Below are positions 16,021 through 25,062 of a stretch of DNA of 64,000 bases, one piece after another. The position numbers were made by a program, and so were the translations under genes. Positions within the stretch are counted from its first letter, which is position 1; each line of letters opens with the position of its first letter. Source of the stretch: Corynebacterium parakroppenstedtii (GTDB lineage Bacteria; Actinomycetota; Actinomycetes; Mycobacteriales; Mycobacteriaceae). The stretch covers positions 434,001 through 498,000 of the forward strand of contig NZ_JAGSOA010000001.1 in the NCBI RefSeq assembly GCF_019754935.1, read 5' to 3'. A model generated the notes under the pieces. That model searched no databases. It saw nothing but the letters and a program-made list of their open reading frames with translations, and had not been told where the DNA came from.

Positions 16021-16092
16021 CTGGCCTACCAGGACTCGAACCTAGAATGGCGGTACCAGAAACCGCTGTGTTGCCAATTACACCATAGGCCA
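16021..16092 (-). tRNA. tRNA-Gln (anticodon CTG)
   Basis: A 72-base cloverleaf with acceptor arms TGGCCTA/TAGGCCA and discriminator G73, anticodon stem GCGGT/ACCGC around the loop TTCTGGT (anticodon CTG), and T-arm sequence GGTTCGAGTCC. It is the first gene of the two-tRNA unit. It sits directly downstream of gltX, whose product may charge it with glutamate before GatCAB converts it. Confidence 0.93.
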
Positions 16093-16140
16093 ATGAGCAC
16101 AAAGCACCGCCAGGCCCGGCTGCGCTGTGCAACGGGGAAT

Positions 16141-16170
16141 AATATAACCATAGGGCCACAGGTGGAGCAA
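16141..16170 (-). promoter_or_regulatory. Probable promoter of the tRNA unit
   Basis: On the minus strand TTGCTC (16165-16170) and TATATT (16141-16146) stand 18 bases apart. The -10 box is about 48 bases upstream of tRNA-Gln. No other -10-like element is visible in the gltX-tRNA gap. Confidence 0.45.
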
Positions 16171-16259
16171 ATCCTCAGGTCAGCACTATTCCCAACGCAG
16201 CACAGCCCCCGCACAATGCCAACGAATGCCATCCGCTACGGCAATCACTGCAGCAGCAA

Positions 16260-17750
16260 TTACTGTTGGGCTGACCACGGAGTGACGGCCCGCGCATCCT
16301 TCAGGCGCTTCATCGTCGTCTGCTTCCCCAACAGCTCCAGGGACTCGAACAAGGGTGGCGATACGGCAGCGCCCGACGTCGCTACTCGAATCGCACCAAA
16401 CGCCTTCCGAGGCTTCAGACAAAGCCGATCGATCAACGCGCCATGCAGGGCAGCTTCGATGCGGTCCGTCGTAAAGGAGGATTCATCGATCGCATCCAGT
16501 TCCTCCATCGCAACATCAAGAGCCTGCACAGCATCCTCTTTGAGGTTCTTCCTGCCGGACTTCTCGTCGATCTCGAAGTCCTCATCCGACACCACGAGGA
16601 ACTTCAGGAGATCCCACGCATCTCCCAAGGTCTTAATGCGCGTTTGGACAAGCTCAGCAGCAATAGCGAACTTGTCGTCCGGATAGTCCTCGGGGAACCC
16701 CTTGTACTCTTCCAAGTACGCCCGCAAACGCTGAGCAAAATCATTTTTGTCGAGCATACGAATATGCTCGGCGTTGATAGCGATCAGCTTCTTCTCATCA
16801 AATCGCGCGGGATTGCCCAAGACATCGGCAACGTCGAAATTCTTGACTAATTCATCCCGACCGAAAATATCCTGATCGGCGGACAAAGACCATCCCAAGA
16901 GAGACAGATAGTTCACCATTCCTTCCGGAATGATGCCCGCATCCCGGTGATTAAAGAGATTCGACTCCGGGTCCCGCTTCGACAGCTTCTTATTGCCCTG
17001 CCCCATCACGAACGGCAAGTGCGCAAACTGCGGAGTCTGCTTCGCAATCCCCAACTTCTTCAGGGCCTCGTACAAAGCCAACTGGCGAGGTGTCGAAGCC
17101 AAAATGTCCTCACCGCGCAGCACGTGAGTCACACCCATCATGGCGTCATCAACCGGGTTGACCAGCGGATATAAAGGAGAACCGTCAGACCGGGCAACAA
17201 CATAGTCTGGCTGAGTTTCAGGCTGGAAGGTCACATGGCCACGGACCAGGTCATCCCATTCCCACACCTGCTCCGGCATGCGGAAACGCCATACCGGTTT
17301 GCGGCCCTCTTTTTCATATTCCGCAATTTGTTCATCAGTTAAATTGCGGTCGTAATTGTCATAACCCAATTGCGGATCACGGCCCGCAGCCTTGTGGCGC
17401 GCTCTCACTTCATCCGCCGTCGAATAAGCGGGATAAACAAAGCCAGCCTCAATAAGTTTATTTAAAACATCGGCATAAATATCTAACCGCTGAGACTGTC
17501 GGTAAGGACCATTCGGCCCGCCGACCTCGCCGATTCCTTCGTCCCAGTCAATGCCCAACCATTGAAGTGAATCAATAATCGCAGCATAGGATTCCTCAGA
17601 ATCGCGTTTAGCATCGGTATCTTCAATACGAAAGATCATCTTTCCGCCGGTATGACGCGCATACGCCCAGTTAAACAAAGCGGTACGCACCATTCCCACA
17701 TGGGGAGTACCCGTCGGCGATGGACTAAATCGGACAACAACGTCACTCAT
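16260..17750 (-). CDS. gltX: Glutamyl-tRNA synthetase
   Basis: A 496-residue class I aminoacyl-tRNA synthetase. [20 protein letters not shown] carries the HIGH-type motif (PHVG). [14 protein letters not shown] and QSQRLDIY line the glutamate site, and [13 protein letters not shown] is the KMSKS-type signature. A C-terminal anticodon-binding helical domain completes a normal length. The reaction charges tRNA-Glu. Because no glutaminyl-tRNA synthetase is seen and gatC, gatA and gatB are in the window, it probably also misacylates tRNA-Gln (known for actinobacterial GltX, inferred here). I chose the ATG at 17750; a start nine bases earlier is possible. tRNA-Gln and tRNA-Glu lie just downstream on the same strand. 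Confidence 0.97.
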   Translation of the reverse strand: MSDVVVRFSPSPTGTPHVGMVRTALFNWAYARHTGGKMIFRIEDTDAKRDSEESYAAIIDSLQWLGIDWDEGIGEVGGPNGPYRQSQRLDIYADVLNKLIEAGFVYPAYSTADEVRARHKAAGRDPQLGYDNYDRNLTDEQIAEYEKEGRKPVWRFRMPEQVWEWDDLVRGHVTFQPETQPDYVVARSDGSPLYPLVNPVDDAMMGVTHVLRGEDILASTPRQLALYEALKKLGIAKQTPQFAHLPFVMGQGNKKLSKRDPESNLFNHRDAGIIPEGMVNYLSLLGWSLSADQDIFGRDELVKNFDVADVLGNPARFDEKKLIAINAEHIRMLDKNDFAQRLRAYLEEYKGFPEDYPDDKFAIAAELVQTRIKTLGDAWDLLKFLVVSDEDFEIDEKSGRKNLKEDAVQALDVAMEELDAIDESSFTTDRIEAALHGALIDRLCLKPRKAFGAIRVATSGAAVSPPLFESLELLGKQTTMKRLKDARAVTPWSAQQ

Positions 17751-17920
17751 GCCCATCAAGCGTAGTGGACACGGTATTTCTCACCACCCCCGCCCTTGTC
17801 GCACACGATCAACACAGTGACACCGCCCGAGCATCACGCGATCACGACTGACCTTCATTATCGACGACGGATCCGCCGGAAAAGCTTGCCACCTCGCGCG
17901 AACGAACGTACTGTTTCAGC

Positions 17921-19069
17921 GTGGCTTCAGCATCCGACAACAGCTCCGCACCCCGACCCCGAAACGCCCCTGACTTCCTTCTTTCACGTGTTGACGGCTC
18001 GTTGCGCACACAAGGCTCGGATGCCACTTTCACCACTATTAGCGACGCTCAAAGCGCCTTAGACAACGGAAACGCCTCCTACATTGTCGGCGCACTGCCC
18101 TTCGATCCGTCACACCCGGCGGCGCTCATTAGCCCCCGCTCCGTGTGGCGATACACGGGCCCCCTGGAACCCCCCGCCTACTACAGGGGCAAAGGCGCCC
18201 ACGCACACATCATCGCCGAAAACCCCACCCTCGACGAGCACGCGGAGATTATCGACGCCGTCACGCGAACGATCGCGCGGACCAGCGTCGATAAGGTCGT
18301 TATTGCTCGCAATGTTGATCTGTTCTTCGATGACCCGATCGACCCCCAGCTGCTGGCCACGCGGCTTATCGACCACGCTCCGAATCTGGACGGTTTTCTT
18401 GCGGACCTCTCCCCCGCCGGGGACGAATACGCAGGCCACTGGCTTGTTGGTTCCTCGCCCGAAATGCTGATCCGGCGCCAAGGTCCCATTGTGTCGGCGT
18501 ATCCCCTGGCCGGTTCGCTCCCGCGGAGCAACGACCCTCAGGAAGACGAACAGCGCGGCCAGCAATTGTTGCACAGCACGAAGAATCTGGATGAGCACCA
18601 CTATGTCGTCGATCATTACCGACGGGTTCTCGGCCAGCTTTGCCACACGGTTGACATCCCGAGTTCACCAGAGCTCATGCAAACTGCCGAAATGTGGCAC
18701 TTAGCGACGCCAATCAGGGCGACTATCAACGACGATGGGCCGAGCGCCCTGCACCTTGCGGAGGCCCTCTACCCCACGCCCGCTCTTGCTGGCGTTCCCA
18801 CCAACGCCGCCATGGAAATTATCCGCACCGCCGAAGGAGACCGCCGATTTTACGGTGGGGCTGTCGGATGGTGCCATGCCAACGGTGACGGCGAGTTCAT
18901 GGTTAGCATTCGGTGCGCTGAACTGGACAAAGATCTCCAGCACGCCCGAGCCTGGGCCGGTGGTGGGATCGTCGAACAATCCAACTCCACTGAGGAAGTT
19001 GAGGAAACATGCGGGAAGATGAAAACAATGCTTCTCGCGATGGGGGCCTCGGAAATTCGCCACAATTAG
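17921..19069 (+). CDS. Isochorismate synthase (EntC/DhbC/MenF family)
   Basis: A 382-residue chorismate-binding enzyme. APDFLLSRVDGSLRTQG is the typical DhbC/EntC N-terminus. VIARNVDLFFDDPIDPQLL, SSPEMLIRRQGPIVSAYPLA, AGSLPRSNDPQEDEQRG, EMWHLATPI, AGVPTNAAM and FYGGAVGWCHANGDGEFMVS are the conserved catalytic segments of the family. It converts chorismate to isochorismate, feeding menaquinone or catechol-siderophore synthesis; no neighbour decides which, though menaquinone is the usual role in corynebacteria. GTG at 17921 is the only in-frame start after an upstream stop, and its ribosome-binding site is weak. Divergent from gltX, convergent with the FAH-family gene. Confidence 0.88.
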   Translation: MASASDNSSAPRPRNAPDFLLSRVDGSLRTQGSDATFTTISDAQSALDNGNASYIVGALPFDPSHPAALISPRSVWRYTGPLEPPAYYRGKGAHAHIIAENPTLDEHAEIIDAVTRTIARTSVDKVVIARNVDLFFDDPIDPQLLATRLIDHAPNLDGFLADLSPAGDEYAGHWLVGSSPEMLIRRQGPIVSAYPLAGSLPRSNDPQEDEQRGQQLLHSTKNLDEHHYVVDHYRRVLGQLCHTVDIPSSPELMQTAEMWHLATPIRATINDDGPSALHLAEALYPTPALAGVPTNAAMEIIRTAEGDRRFYGGAVGWCHANGDGEFMVSIRCAELDKDLQHARAWAGGGIVEQSNSTEEVEETCGKMKTMLLAMGASEIRHN

Positions 19070-19080
19070 GGCCGCGACCA

Positions 19081-19127
19081 GAAAAATCACGGCCGAAAAT
19101 TAAGGCCGCGACCGAACAAAGGCCGTG
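19081..19127 (-). terminator. Terminator of the FAH-family gene
   Basis: On the minus strand CACGGCC (19121-19127) pairs with GGCCGTG (19088-19094) and is followed by ATTTTTC, nine bases after the FAH-family stop. Extra GGCCGCGACC copies in and beside the loop could also pair. Confidence 0.6.
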
Positions 19128-19135
19128 TAGCCTAC

Positions 19136-19933
19136 CTAGGCCTTAGCAACCGGATTCTTGAGCGAACCCAATCCAGGTATCTCAATCTCAATCTCGTCAC
19201 CGGGAACCATCTGCGCTGTCCCCGCAGGTGAACCAGTAGAAATAACGTCGCCGGGGAGAAGAGTGAACGCCTGGGAGACCCACTCAATAATCTCCGGAAC
19301 CGACTTAATCATTTGATTCGAATTGGAATCCTGCTTCACCGTGGTGGTCCCGTCGTGAGTCAGATGAGCACGGATAGGCAGGCCCTCCAAGTCCAGGGCA
19401 TCGAGGTTGGTCTCGATCCAGGGGCCCATCGGGCAGAACGTATCGAGTCCTTTGGCGCGCGCCCACTGACCGTCTGAGAACTGCAGGTCACGGGATGAAA
19501 CGTCGTTCACGATGGTGTAGCCGAGCACAGCGTCACGCCAATTTTCCGCGGCGACATTCTTGACCGGCCGGCCGATGACGATGGCTAGTTCACCCTCGAA
19601 TTCAACATTCGTCGCGAAGTCCGGGATCCTAATCGGCGATCCCGGCCCCGTAATCGCTGTCGGAGGCTTCAAGAAGATCGTGGGCGGGAGATGCTCCGCG
19701 CCCTTTTTAAAGACTTCCGCCACGTGGTCGGCGTAGTTCCGGCCTACCACAACGACTTTCGGCGCCAAAATCGGGGCCAAAAGCCGGACGTCCGCAAGGG
19801 GCCATTCCTTCCCTGTTAATGTTGGTTCCCCAAACGGGTGGCCATCAATCTGGCGGCAGACGATGTCGTCGCCCTCACCCTCCACGGAACAAAATGTCAT
19901 ACCTTCAACAGTGGCGATTCGAGCTATTCGCAT
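19136..19933 (-). CDS. Fumarylacetoacetate hydrolase family protein
   Basis: A 265-residue FAH-domain enzyme with KVVVVGRNYADHVAEVFK, PPTIFLKPPTAITGPGSPI, FATNVEFEGELAIVIGRPVK (metal-binding E-x-E), YTIVNDVSSRDLQ, KGLDTFCPMGPW and LLPGDVISTGSPAGTA. These are all conserved positions of the bacterial FAH/2-oxo-hydrolase group (acylpyruvases, hydroxyheptadienedioate isomerases, oxaloacetate decarboxylases). A divalent metal is expected at the Glu/Asp cluster. A homologue commonly lies next to gltX in corynebacteria and mycobacteria. Exact substrate is not predictable. ATG at 19933; a ~65-base convergent gap with the isochorismate synthase contains its terminator. Confidence 0.85.
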   Translation of the reverse strand: MRIARIATVEGMTFCSVEGEGDDIVCRQIDGHPFGEPTLTGKEWPLADVRLLAPILAPKVVVVGRNYADHVAEVFKKGAEHLPPTIFLKPPTAITGPGSPIRIPDFATNVEFEGELAIVIGRPVKNVAAENWRDAVLGYTIVNDVSSRDLQFSDGQWARAKGLDTFCPMGPWIETNLDALDLEGLPIRAHLTHDGTTTVKQDSNSNQMIKSVPEIIEWVSQAFTLLPGDVISTGSPAGTAQMVPGDEIEIEIPGLGSLKNPVAKA

Positions 19934-20037
19934 GCGAACCAGCCTACATAACCCCTCACAGCTGATAAGGAAAACATCCTAAAAACAGCGAGGCTGCTGC
20001 CGGCACAGTGCAGGTGCACTGGGGACGCACTGCCACG

Positions 20038-20808
20038 TCACCACCGCGTCGTCCCCTTCTTCCGAATGACACTCCTCAGCTCCGAACCGAAGTGATCGGC
20101 CGACGTTTGTGCCAAGTACAGCTCCGCGCACGCCAGAGCATCCACCAGCGCATTGTGATTGTGATAGCTCGGCAACCCACGCGAATAGCGAGCATTCATC
20201 AACCGGACTTCACCACGGCCGGGTCGACGTCCAAATGACACCGCCGACCGTCGCTCCAAATCCATAGTGTCGACGACACGAAGGGGGCTCCACGGCACGC
20301 CGACCGCACGCTCACAGGCTGTGGAAATAAAGTCATGCTCGATCAGCGCTAAATGCGCCAACAGAGCACGCCCGGCGGCCGCAGTGACCACATCGGTCAG
20401 GATCTCCAATAACGATCGGCCGTTCTCCAGCTGCGAATCCGTGATCCCATGGATAGTCGCCGACTGTCCCACTGAGGCGTCTCCCTCGTGATAGCGCACG
20501 AGCCAATGGTCCGCCGATGATAAAGGAATAGCACGACCGTTGATGGCCACCATCCCGAACGACAGCAGACGGTCACGGTCGGCATTCAGACCAGTGGTTT
20601 CTACATCAACAGCCAGCAGAGGTAGTTCTGTGAGCGGGGTGTCTAAGGCAGGCGCAGGCGTCGTATAGAAATGATGAAGCGCTTCCGCTAGAGCACGGCG
20701 AGAGCGGTTGCGCGGGTCGTCCTTCTCGCGTAACTGTTCGCACACCTCGCGGGAGCGGTCTGCATAGTCTTCCCACGACACCCGTGGTCGTCGTCGAAAA
20801 AACCTCAT
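20038..20808 (-). CDS. DnaQ-like DEDDh 3'-5' exonuclease
   Basis: The 256-residue protein has LLAVDVETTGLNADRDRLLS at ~46-65 (DxE of exo motif I), a middle Asp-containing segment (HLALIEHDFISTA) and the C-terminal motif SYHNHNALVDALACAELYLA with H-x5-D (exo motif III). These are the three acidic blocks of proofreading-type exonucleases (DNA polymerase III epsilon, RNase T). It lacks further domains, so it is an accessory nuclease rather than a polymerase subunit. Its ATG overlaps the stop of the upstream CBS/DUF294 gene (ATGA at 20805-20808), showing a coupled two-gene operon. The same pairing recurs in other bacteria, where a role in nucleotide signalling or repair is suspected but not proven. 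Confidence 0.85.
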   Translation of the reverse strand: MRFFRRRPRVSWEDYADRSREVCEQLREKDDPRNRSRRALAEALHHFYTTPAPALDTPLTELPLLAVDVETTGLNADRDRLLSFGMVAINGRAIPLSSADHWLVRYHEGDASVGQSATIHGITDSQLENGRSLLEILTDVVTAAAGRALLAHLALIEHDFISTACERAVGVPWSPLRVVDTMDLERRSAVSFGRRPGRGEVRLMNARYSRGLPSYHNHNALVDALACAELYLAQTSADHFGSELRSVIRKKGTTRW

Positions 20809-22718
20809 AGCCCCGTGCTCGATTCAGCCGACTTAAGCTCAGAACGAACCAACCGGAACGCATCGCGGAGCGATTCCCGCTCCAAGTGGGCCAGGGAGTC
20901 AGGGTCGATACGAGCGTTCGTTTCTTTCCCATCCCGCCACTGCGAAGCTTGATTAGCCAGCAAAATGAGTTGAAATATGTCAAATGCATCGACGAGGTCC
21001 TCGACCCGACGGTGGCTAATGACCCCAGCCCGCGCCGCAGCCCGCAACCGATCACGCGTGCCGACCTCATCAACCCACGCTTGAATCGCATACAACCGCG
21101 CGAGCTGAACGACAGCCGTCAGCCCGCCCCTCTTGATATCAAGAGTGTTGGCATAATTGCCGGAGCGATCCAGGACGAATCCGCGGAAGAAGCCCAGCGG
21201 TGGTTCGCGGTGGCGCGCGATCTTCACCAGCGCGTTAAGGAACCGTCGGTCCCGGCGCGCAGTCATGAGAGCTGCGGAGCGGACGTCGTCGCACAGTTCA
21301 CTATCTCCGACCACGGGACGCATGTCGAAGAAGGTTTGTGCCTTCATTAATGCCTTCGGGCCGAGGTCATCAGTCCATGTACTAAATTCCTTTTCCCAGG
21401 CACTCGCGGTGAGACGCCAATTGCTATTGGACGCCATCATGTCGCCGGGGCACACGGGCAGCCCGGCTTGGGCTACCAGGCTGCTGAACTTTTCACCCAA
21501 CTGTTTGAAGTAGAAACCGTGCTTATCGGGGTCGTACTCGTCGGACAGAATGATGGCATGGTCCTGGTCGCTAGAGAGCACCATCTCGGAGCGGCCCAGC
21601 GATCCCATCACAACAAGGCAGAAGGGCACCGGAGCGGGTCCGATTTCCTCCTGCACTAATTCGATGACGCGCTTCATCATTTCGTCGGTACCCAAGGTCA
21701 AAAGCCTCGTGGCCTCGTGCGGAGTGGCGCCACGGTCGATGAAACGCACGGCCACGTCTATCACCGCGTCAAAGCACTCAGAGAGCTGGTCCGTTCGCGC
21801 TTCGCGGAATTGCGCGGCGGCAAAAATCGGGTCGCCCTGGAGCTGCCGCATGACGGCGCCCGTCGTCAAGACTCCGACGACATTGTCATCGTCGATCACG
21901 GGAAGGTGGTTCACACGGGCTTCTGTTAACTGCAGCATGCCCTCGAACAGCGGCATGCTGGCGTAGGTCACCATGGGTTTGGGCGACATGATGCGCTCCA
22001 CGGGGCCCGACGGGTCCGCGCCCTTCGCGAGCACTTCCGACCGCAGCGTTGCATCCGTCACAATGCCGACGATCCTGCTCGGGCGCTGGTCGTCGTCGGC
22101 TGCCTTCACGACGATGGCGCTGGATAGCTTCCGCTCGCTCATTTTGGTGGCGGTGTCGCGGATCGTGGTCTCGGGCGAAACGATGACCGGTTTCACGGCG
22201 ACTTCGCCGACGGTTCCGCGGAGGGCGTCGATATCGGCGACTCCCCCTGTGCCCGATGTCTCCCGCAATTCGTTGGCTGAGCTGCGGCGCCTCGTCGTCA
22301 CTGTGCCGAAGAATGTGGTGACTTCGGGATAGTTCTGGAGGCTTTCAATAACCTCGACGGGAATTTCGATCAGCAGGCTATCTTCGTGCGCCCAGTAAGA
22401 ATAGTGCTGCGTCGGTTTATCGGATACCCGGCGCGGATAAATTTCGCCGGGGCCGAAGCGGTCGACCAGTTGATCCCGTTCACCGAAGCAGTTGATGGCC
22501 CCGGACCGAACAATGCGGATTCCGGTCATAGCGTCGTCACCTGACGTGTCGCGCGAGTGGCTGTGCGACGTATCAGATGTGGCGTCGGCTTTTTCGCCTG
22601 CTTTGACGTAGAACATGGTTGCGTTTCGGGCGACCCGTGCGCGGTGGTCGTCGGTAATGCTGTCAAAGGGCGGGGTGTGCGCTAAGAAATCGGTGATTTC
22701 TGAGACTTCAACCGTCAT
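20805..22718 (-). CDS. Cyclic-nucleotide-binding / CBS / DUF294 putative nucleotidyltransferase
   Basis: A 637-residue multidomain regulator. An N-terminal cNMP-binding-like beta roll (~1-140: FDSITDDHRARVARNATMFY, then GIRIVRSGAINCFGERDQL) is followed by two CBS domains (~180-300: VSPETTIRDTATKMSERKLS and SPKPMVTYASMPLFEGMLQL). A GlnD-like DUF294 nucleotidyltransferase then carries CLVVMGSLGRSEMVLSSDQD (GS-x8-D-x-D metal site), and the DUF294_C helical domain closes the protein. This architecture occurs widely and is thought to sense nucleotides. The start at 22718 aligns with MTVEVSEITDFLAHTPPF and has GTAGGGG upstream; in-frame starts up to 22805 add low-complexity residues. It is coupled to the exonuclease downstream. 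Confidence 0.87.
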   Translation of the reverse strand: MTVEVSEITDFLAHTPPFDSITDDHRARVARNATMFYVKAGEKADATSDTSHSHSRDTSGDDAMTGIRIVRSGAINCFGERDQLVDRFGPGEIYPRRVSDKPTQHYSYWAHEDSLLIEIPVEVIESLQNYPEVTTFFGTVTTRRRSSANELRETSGTGGVADIDALRGTVGEVAVKPVIVSPETTIRDTATKMSERKLSSAIVVKAADDDQRPSRIVGIVTDATLRSEVLAKGADPSGPVERIMSPKPMVTYASMPLFEGMLQLTEARVNHLPVIDDDNVVGVLTTGAVMRQLQGDPIFAAAQFREARTDQLSECFDAVIDVAVRFIDRGATPHEATRLLTLGTDEMMKRVIELVQEEIGPAPVPFCLVVMGSLGRSEMVLSSDQDHAIILSDEYDPDKHGFYFKQLGEKFSSLVAQAGLPVCPGDMMASNSNWRLTASAWEKEFSTWTDDLGPKALMKAQTFFDMRPVVGDSELCDDVRSAALMTARRDRRFLNALVKIARHREPPLGFFRGFVLDRSGNYANTLDIKRGGLTAVVQLARLYAIQAWVDEVGTRDRLRAAARAGVISHRRVEDLVDAFDIFQLILLANQASQWRDGKETNARIDPDSLAHLERESLRDAFRLVRSELKSAESSTGL

Positions 22719-22851
22719 GCCCCTACCGTATCGGATTTGCGCGCCGTTTTTTACATGTGGTTTTTTACATGTGTTCCGCGGGTATTTCGCTTCCAGTACT
22801 TTCACTTACTCTATTTCCACTTCCAGACAAAGCGGTCTATGTTAAAGGACT

Positions 22852-24246
22852 ATGTCTCGCTCCCGACCTTTATCTTCTGGTTCTTTAGCCTCAGAAGAGT
22901 CCTCTTCCGTTGCTGCGCGGATGGATAGGCTCCCCGTCCTTCGGTCACACAAATTGATCACCATTGTGATCGGATTGGGAGTCTTCTTCGATCAATACGA
23001 GAACTTCCTGGCCCCCATCATGTCGACGGTGCTGAAGAAGCACTTTGACCTGGGCGGAACTCAGCTGTCGCTTGTTCTGGCGTCGGCGTTCTTGGGCCAA
23101 TTTGTGGGCGCGCTCTGGATGGGCCGGTTAGCTGACCGCATCGGGCGGCAACATACCTTCATCATCAACTTATTGGTCTACTCGCTTGCCTCGATTGTGT
23201 GTGGTCTCGCGCCGCATCCCTCCGTTCTGATCCTCGCGCGGTTCGTCGCGGGAATCGGCATCGGCGGGGAATACGCGCTGGCAGACTCGTACCTTGCCGA
23301 TATCCTCCCGTCCAAGGTGCGCGGCCGCTACATTGTCTGGGCCTACACGGTGAGCTTCTTCGGTGTGCCTCTGTCAGGGTTCCTCGCCCGGTGGCTCGTT
23401 CCCCTGGAGCCTTTCGGGTTCGACGGTTGGCGCTGGATGTTCATTATCGGCGGTGTCGGTGGATTAATCGTGTGGGCCATCCGCAGCTTTCTCCCCGAAT
23501 CGCCGGTCTGGCTTGAGGCTCATGGCCACACGGAGGAGGCCGAAAAGATCGCGCGTCGTTTTGAGGATGAAGCACGAAAAGAGGGCCACACCCTCGCGGA
23601 ACCGGACACCCGCGTGCGACCTGTCCACCAGAAGAATGTGCAGTTCTCGGAAGTGTTCGCCCCCGCGGTGAGGAAACGGACGCTCGTTGTCTCCATCATG
23701 AGTGTTCTTCAGGTATTCGGGTACTACGGTTTTGGCACGATCGCGACCCTCGCTCTGGCGGCGAAAGGGTTCGATGTCGTCGATTCCATTGCGTATACCG
23801 CAGTGACCTACATCGGTTATCCGGTCGGTTCGTTACTGATGGTGCCGCTGGTTGACCGATTCGAGCGCAAGCACCTCATTGTTGCCACCGCCATCATGAT
23901 GGGCGTTTTCGGTCTCGTCTTCGGATTCTCACCTACACCCGCCGTTGTCATGATTGCCGGTGGATTGTTTACAGCGTCAAGCAACATGTTCTCCGGTGTC
24001 TACCACACCTATCTGGCGGAAAACTTCCCCACTCGTATTCGGGGTACGGCTGCTGGTTTCGCCTACTCCCTATCAAAAATCTCGGCGGGCGTCATGCCTT
24101 TCATCTTGCTGCCCATTCTTCATAGCGCCGGCCCCGGAACAGTATTCACTGTCGTAGCCATCGCCATGGTGATCATGATGATCGACATCGGAGTTTTCGG
24201 AGTGCGCACAACGGGACGCAACGCAGACATCGAAGACCATCTGTGA
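22852..24246 (+). CDS. MFS transporter (sugar/aromatic-acid porter type)
   Basis: A 464-residue protein with twelve predicted helices. TM1 carries FFDQYENFLAPIMS. The TM2-3 loop GRLADRIGRQHTF and the TM4 stretch RFVAGIGIGGEYALADSYLA are the MFS signatures. PESPVWLEAHGHTEEAEKIA opens the central loop, and YHTYLAENFPTRIRGTAAGF marks the second half. The PESPRWL-like motif places it with the sugar-porter and aromatic-acid/organic-acid branches. The substrate is not identified. ATG at 22852, with AAAGGA upstream. It stands alone, divergent from the CBS/DUF294 operon and convergent with the acetyltransferase. Confidence 0.85.
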   Translation: MSRSRPLSSGSLASEESSSVAARMDRLPVLRSHKLITIVIGLGVFFDQYENFLAPIMSTVLKKHFDLGGTQLSLVLASAFLGQFVGALWMGRLADRIGRQHTFIINLLVYSLASIVCGLAPHPSVLILARFVAGIGIGGEYALADSYLADILPSKVRGRYIVWAYTVSFFGVPLSGFLARWLVPLEPFGFDGWRWMFIIGGVGGLIVWAIRSFLPESPVWLEAHGHTEEAEKIARRFEDEARKEGHTLAEPDTRVRPVHQKNVQFSEVFAPAVRKRTLVVSIMSVLQVFGYYGFGTIATLALAAKGFDVVDSIAYTAVTYIGYPVGSLLMVPLVDRFERKHLIVATAIMMGVFGLVFGFSPTPAVVMIAGGLFTASSNMFSGVYHTYLAENFPTRIRGTAAGFAYSLSKISAGVMPFILLPILHSAGPGTVFTVVAIAMVIMMIDIGVFGVRTTGRNADIEDHL

Positions 24247-24256
24247 TCGAGGACGT

Positions 24257-25042
24257 CTAATTCTGCACCCCTAGCATCGTGGCCAATTCCGGTGTCCAAC
24301 TATCGACCCGCACCGAGGTAGACCCGCAGTTAAACATGTCTGGGGTGCAATACATTCGCACCTTTTCATTTTCATTGCCGACGTCATTATTGCCGACGCC
24401 GCTACCGCCGGCATCACTCTCTTCGGCGACGGCGGAGGCGCCATTGATGGCGTCGGGACGCGTGCCAAGGAATGTGTAACCACACGACAGCGAAACCGCT
24501 TGGGACGCAGCATTCGTCGGCCAGCTTTCGGATACCGCAATGCCGAAGCCGCAATACGTAAATGCCACAGTGAGTGCGGCTCGTCGGGCCTGAGTTCCAT
24601 AGCCGTGCCCTTGAAAAGGCCTCAAGATATACGACCCGGTCTCGACGTAGCTATCACCGGCTTTGAGGCCGAGGTCACGAAGGAGTCCGCGCAGCTCCTC
24701 CCCGTCTGAGGAGGCAGAGCCAGGAATTCGACGCCGGCGGAGATCAATAACCCCAATAAACTCGCCGTGATGCCGGATAACTAAGGACAAGGTCCACTCG
24801 GGCGAGGATGGGTCGCCGGCCCCAAGGCTTGCCATCGTGCTCAGGTGGAACGCAGCGTTGGAATACTTCGGCGCACCGATCCATGGAAAAACCTCGGGAC
24901 CTGTGGGATCGGCGAACACATCATCCACTCGGGACACCGCGCGAACGGCGTCGGAAATGGCCTGCTCATCCATAGGCCGGAGCTCCAGTGCACCCGCCCT
25001 TATGTGCAGGCCGGACGGCGGCCAAATCTCAGGTGGTAACAC
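24257..25042 (-). CDS. GNAT-family N-acetyltransferase
   Basis: This 261-residue protein contains a single GNAT domain: ALELRPMDEQAISDAVRAVS (strand 1 and helix 1), LVIRHHGEFIGVIDLRRRRI, GSYILRPFQGHGYGTQARRA with the acetyl-CoA loop (Q/R-GxGxG-type), and GIAVSESWPTNAASQAVSLS then CGYTFLGTR. Ala/Gly/Asn-rich residues ~200-228 (SDAGGSGVGNNDVGNENEK) split the last strand, an insertion not usual in the family. GTG at 25042 follows GTAGGGGA. It lies 20 bases after leuB on the same strand and is probably its cotranscribed neighbour. The acceptor molecule is unknown; ribosomal-protein or amino-group acetylation are typical. Confidence 0.8.
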   Translation of the reverse strand: MLPPEIWPPSGLHIRAGALELRPMDEQAISDAVRAVSRVDDVFADPTGPEVFPWIGAPKYSNAAFHLSTMASLGAGDPSSPEWTLSLVIRHHGEFIGVIDLRRRRIPGSASSDGEELRGLLRDLGLKAGDSYVETGSYILRPFQGHGYGTQARRAALTVAFTYCGFGIAVSESWPTNAASQAVSLSCGYTFLGTRPDAINGASAVAEESDAGGSGVGNNDVGNENEKVRMYCTPDMFNCGSTSVRVDSWTPELATMLGVQN

Positions 25043-25062
25043 GGCGGTCCCCTACCCCACAG

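Noticed and set aside
16018-16686. 222-codon plus-strand frame across tRNA-Gln and the end of gltX
   Set aside because: It is antisense to gltX and covers a tRNA; its sequence is Arg/Ser-rich shadow coding with no ribosome-binding site.
20805-20830. Reading the exonuclease overlap as a fusion or frameshift
   Set aside because: The ATGA overlap is a normal coupling junction and both proteins are complete.
22741-22775. Direct repeat TTTTTACATGTG upstream of the MFS gene as an operator
   Set aside because: Two copies in low-complexity A+T-rich DNA; too short and too close to call a regulatory site.
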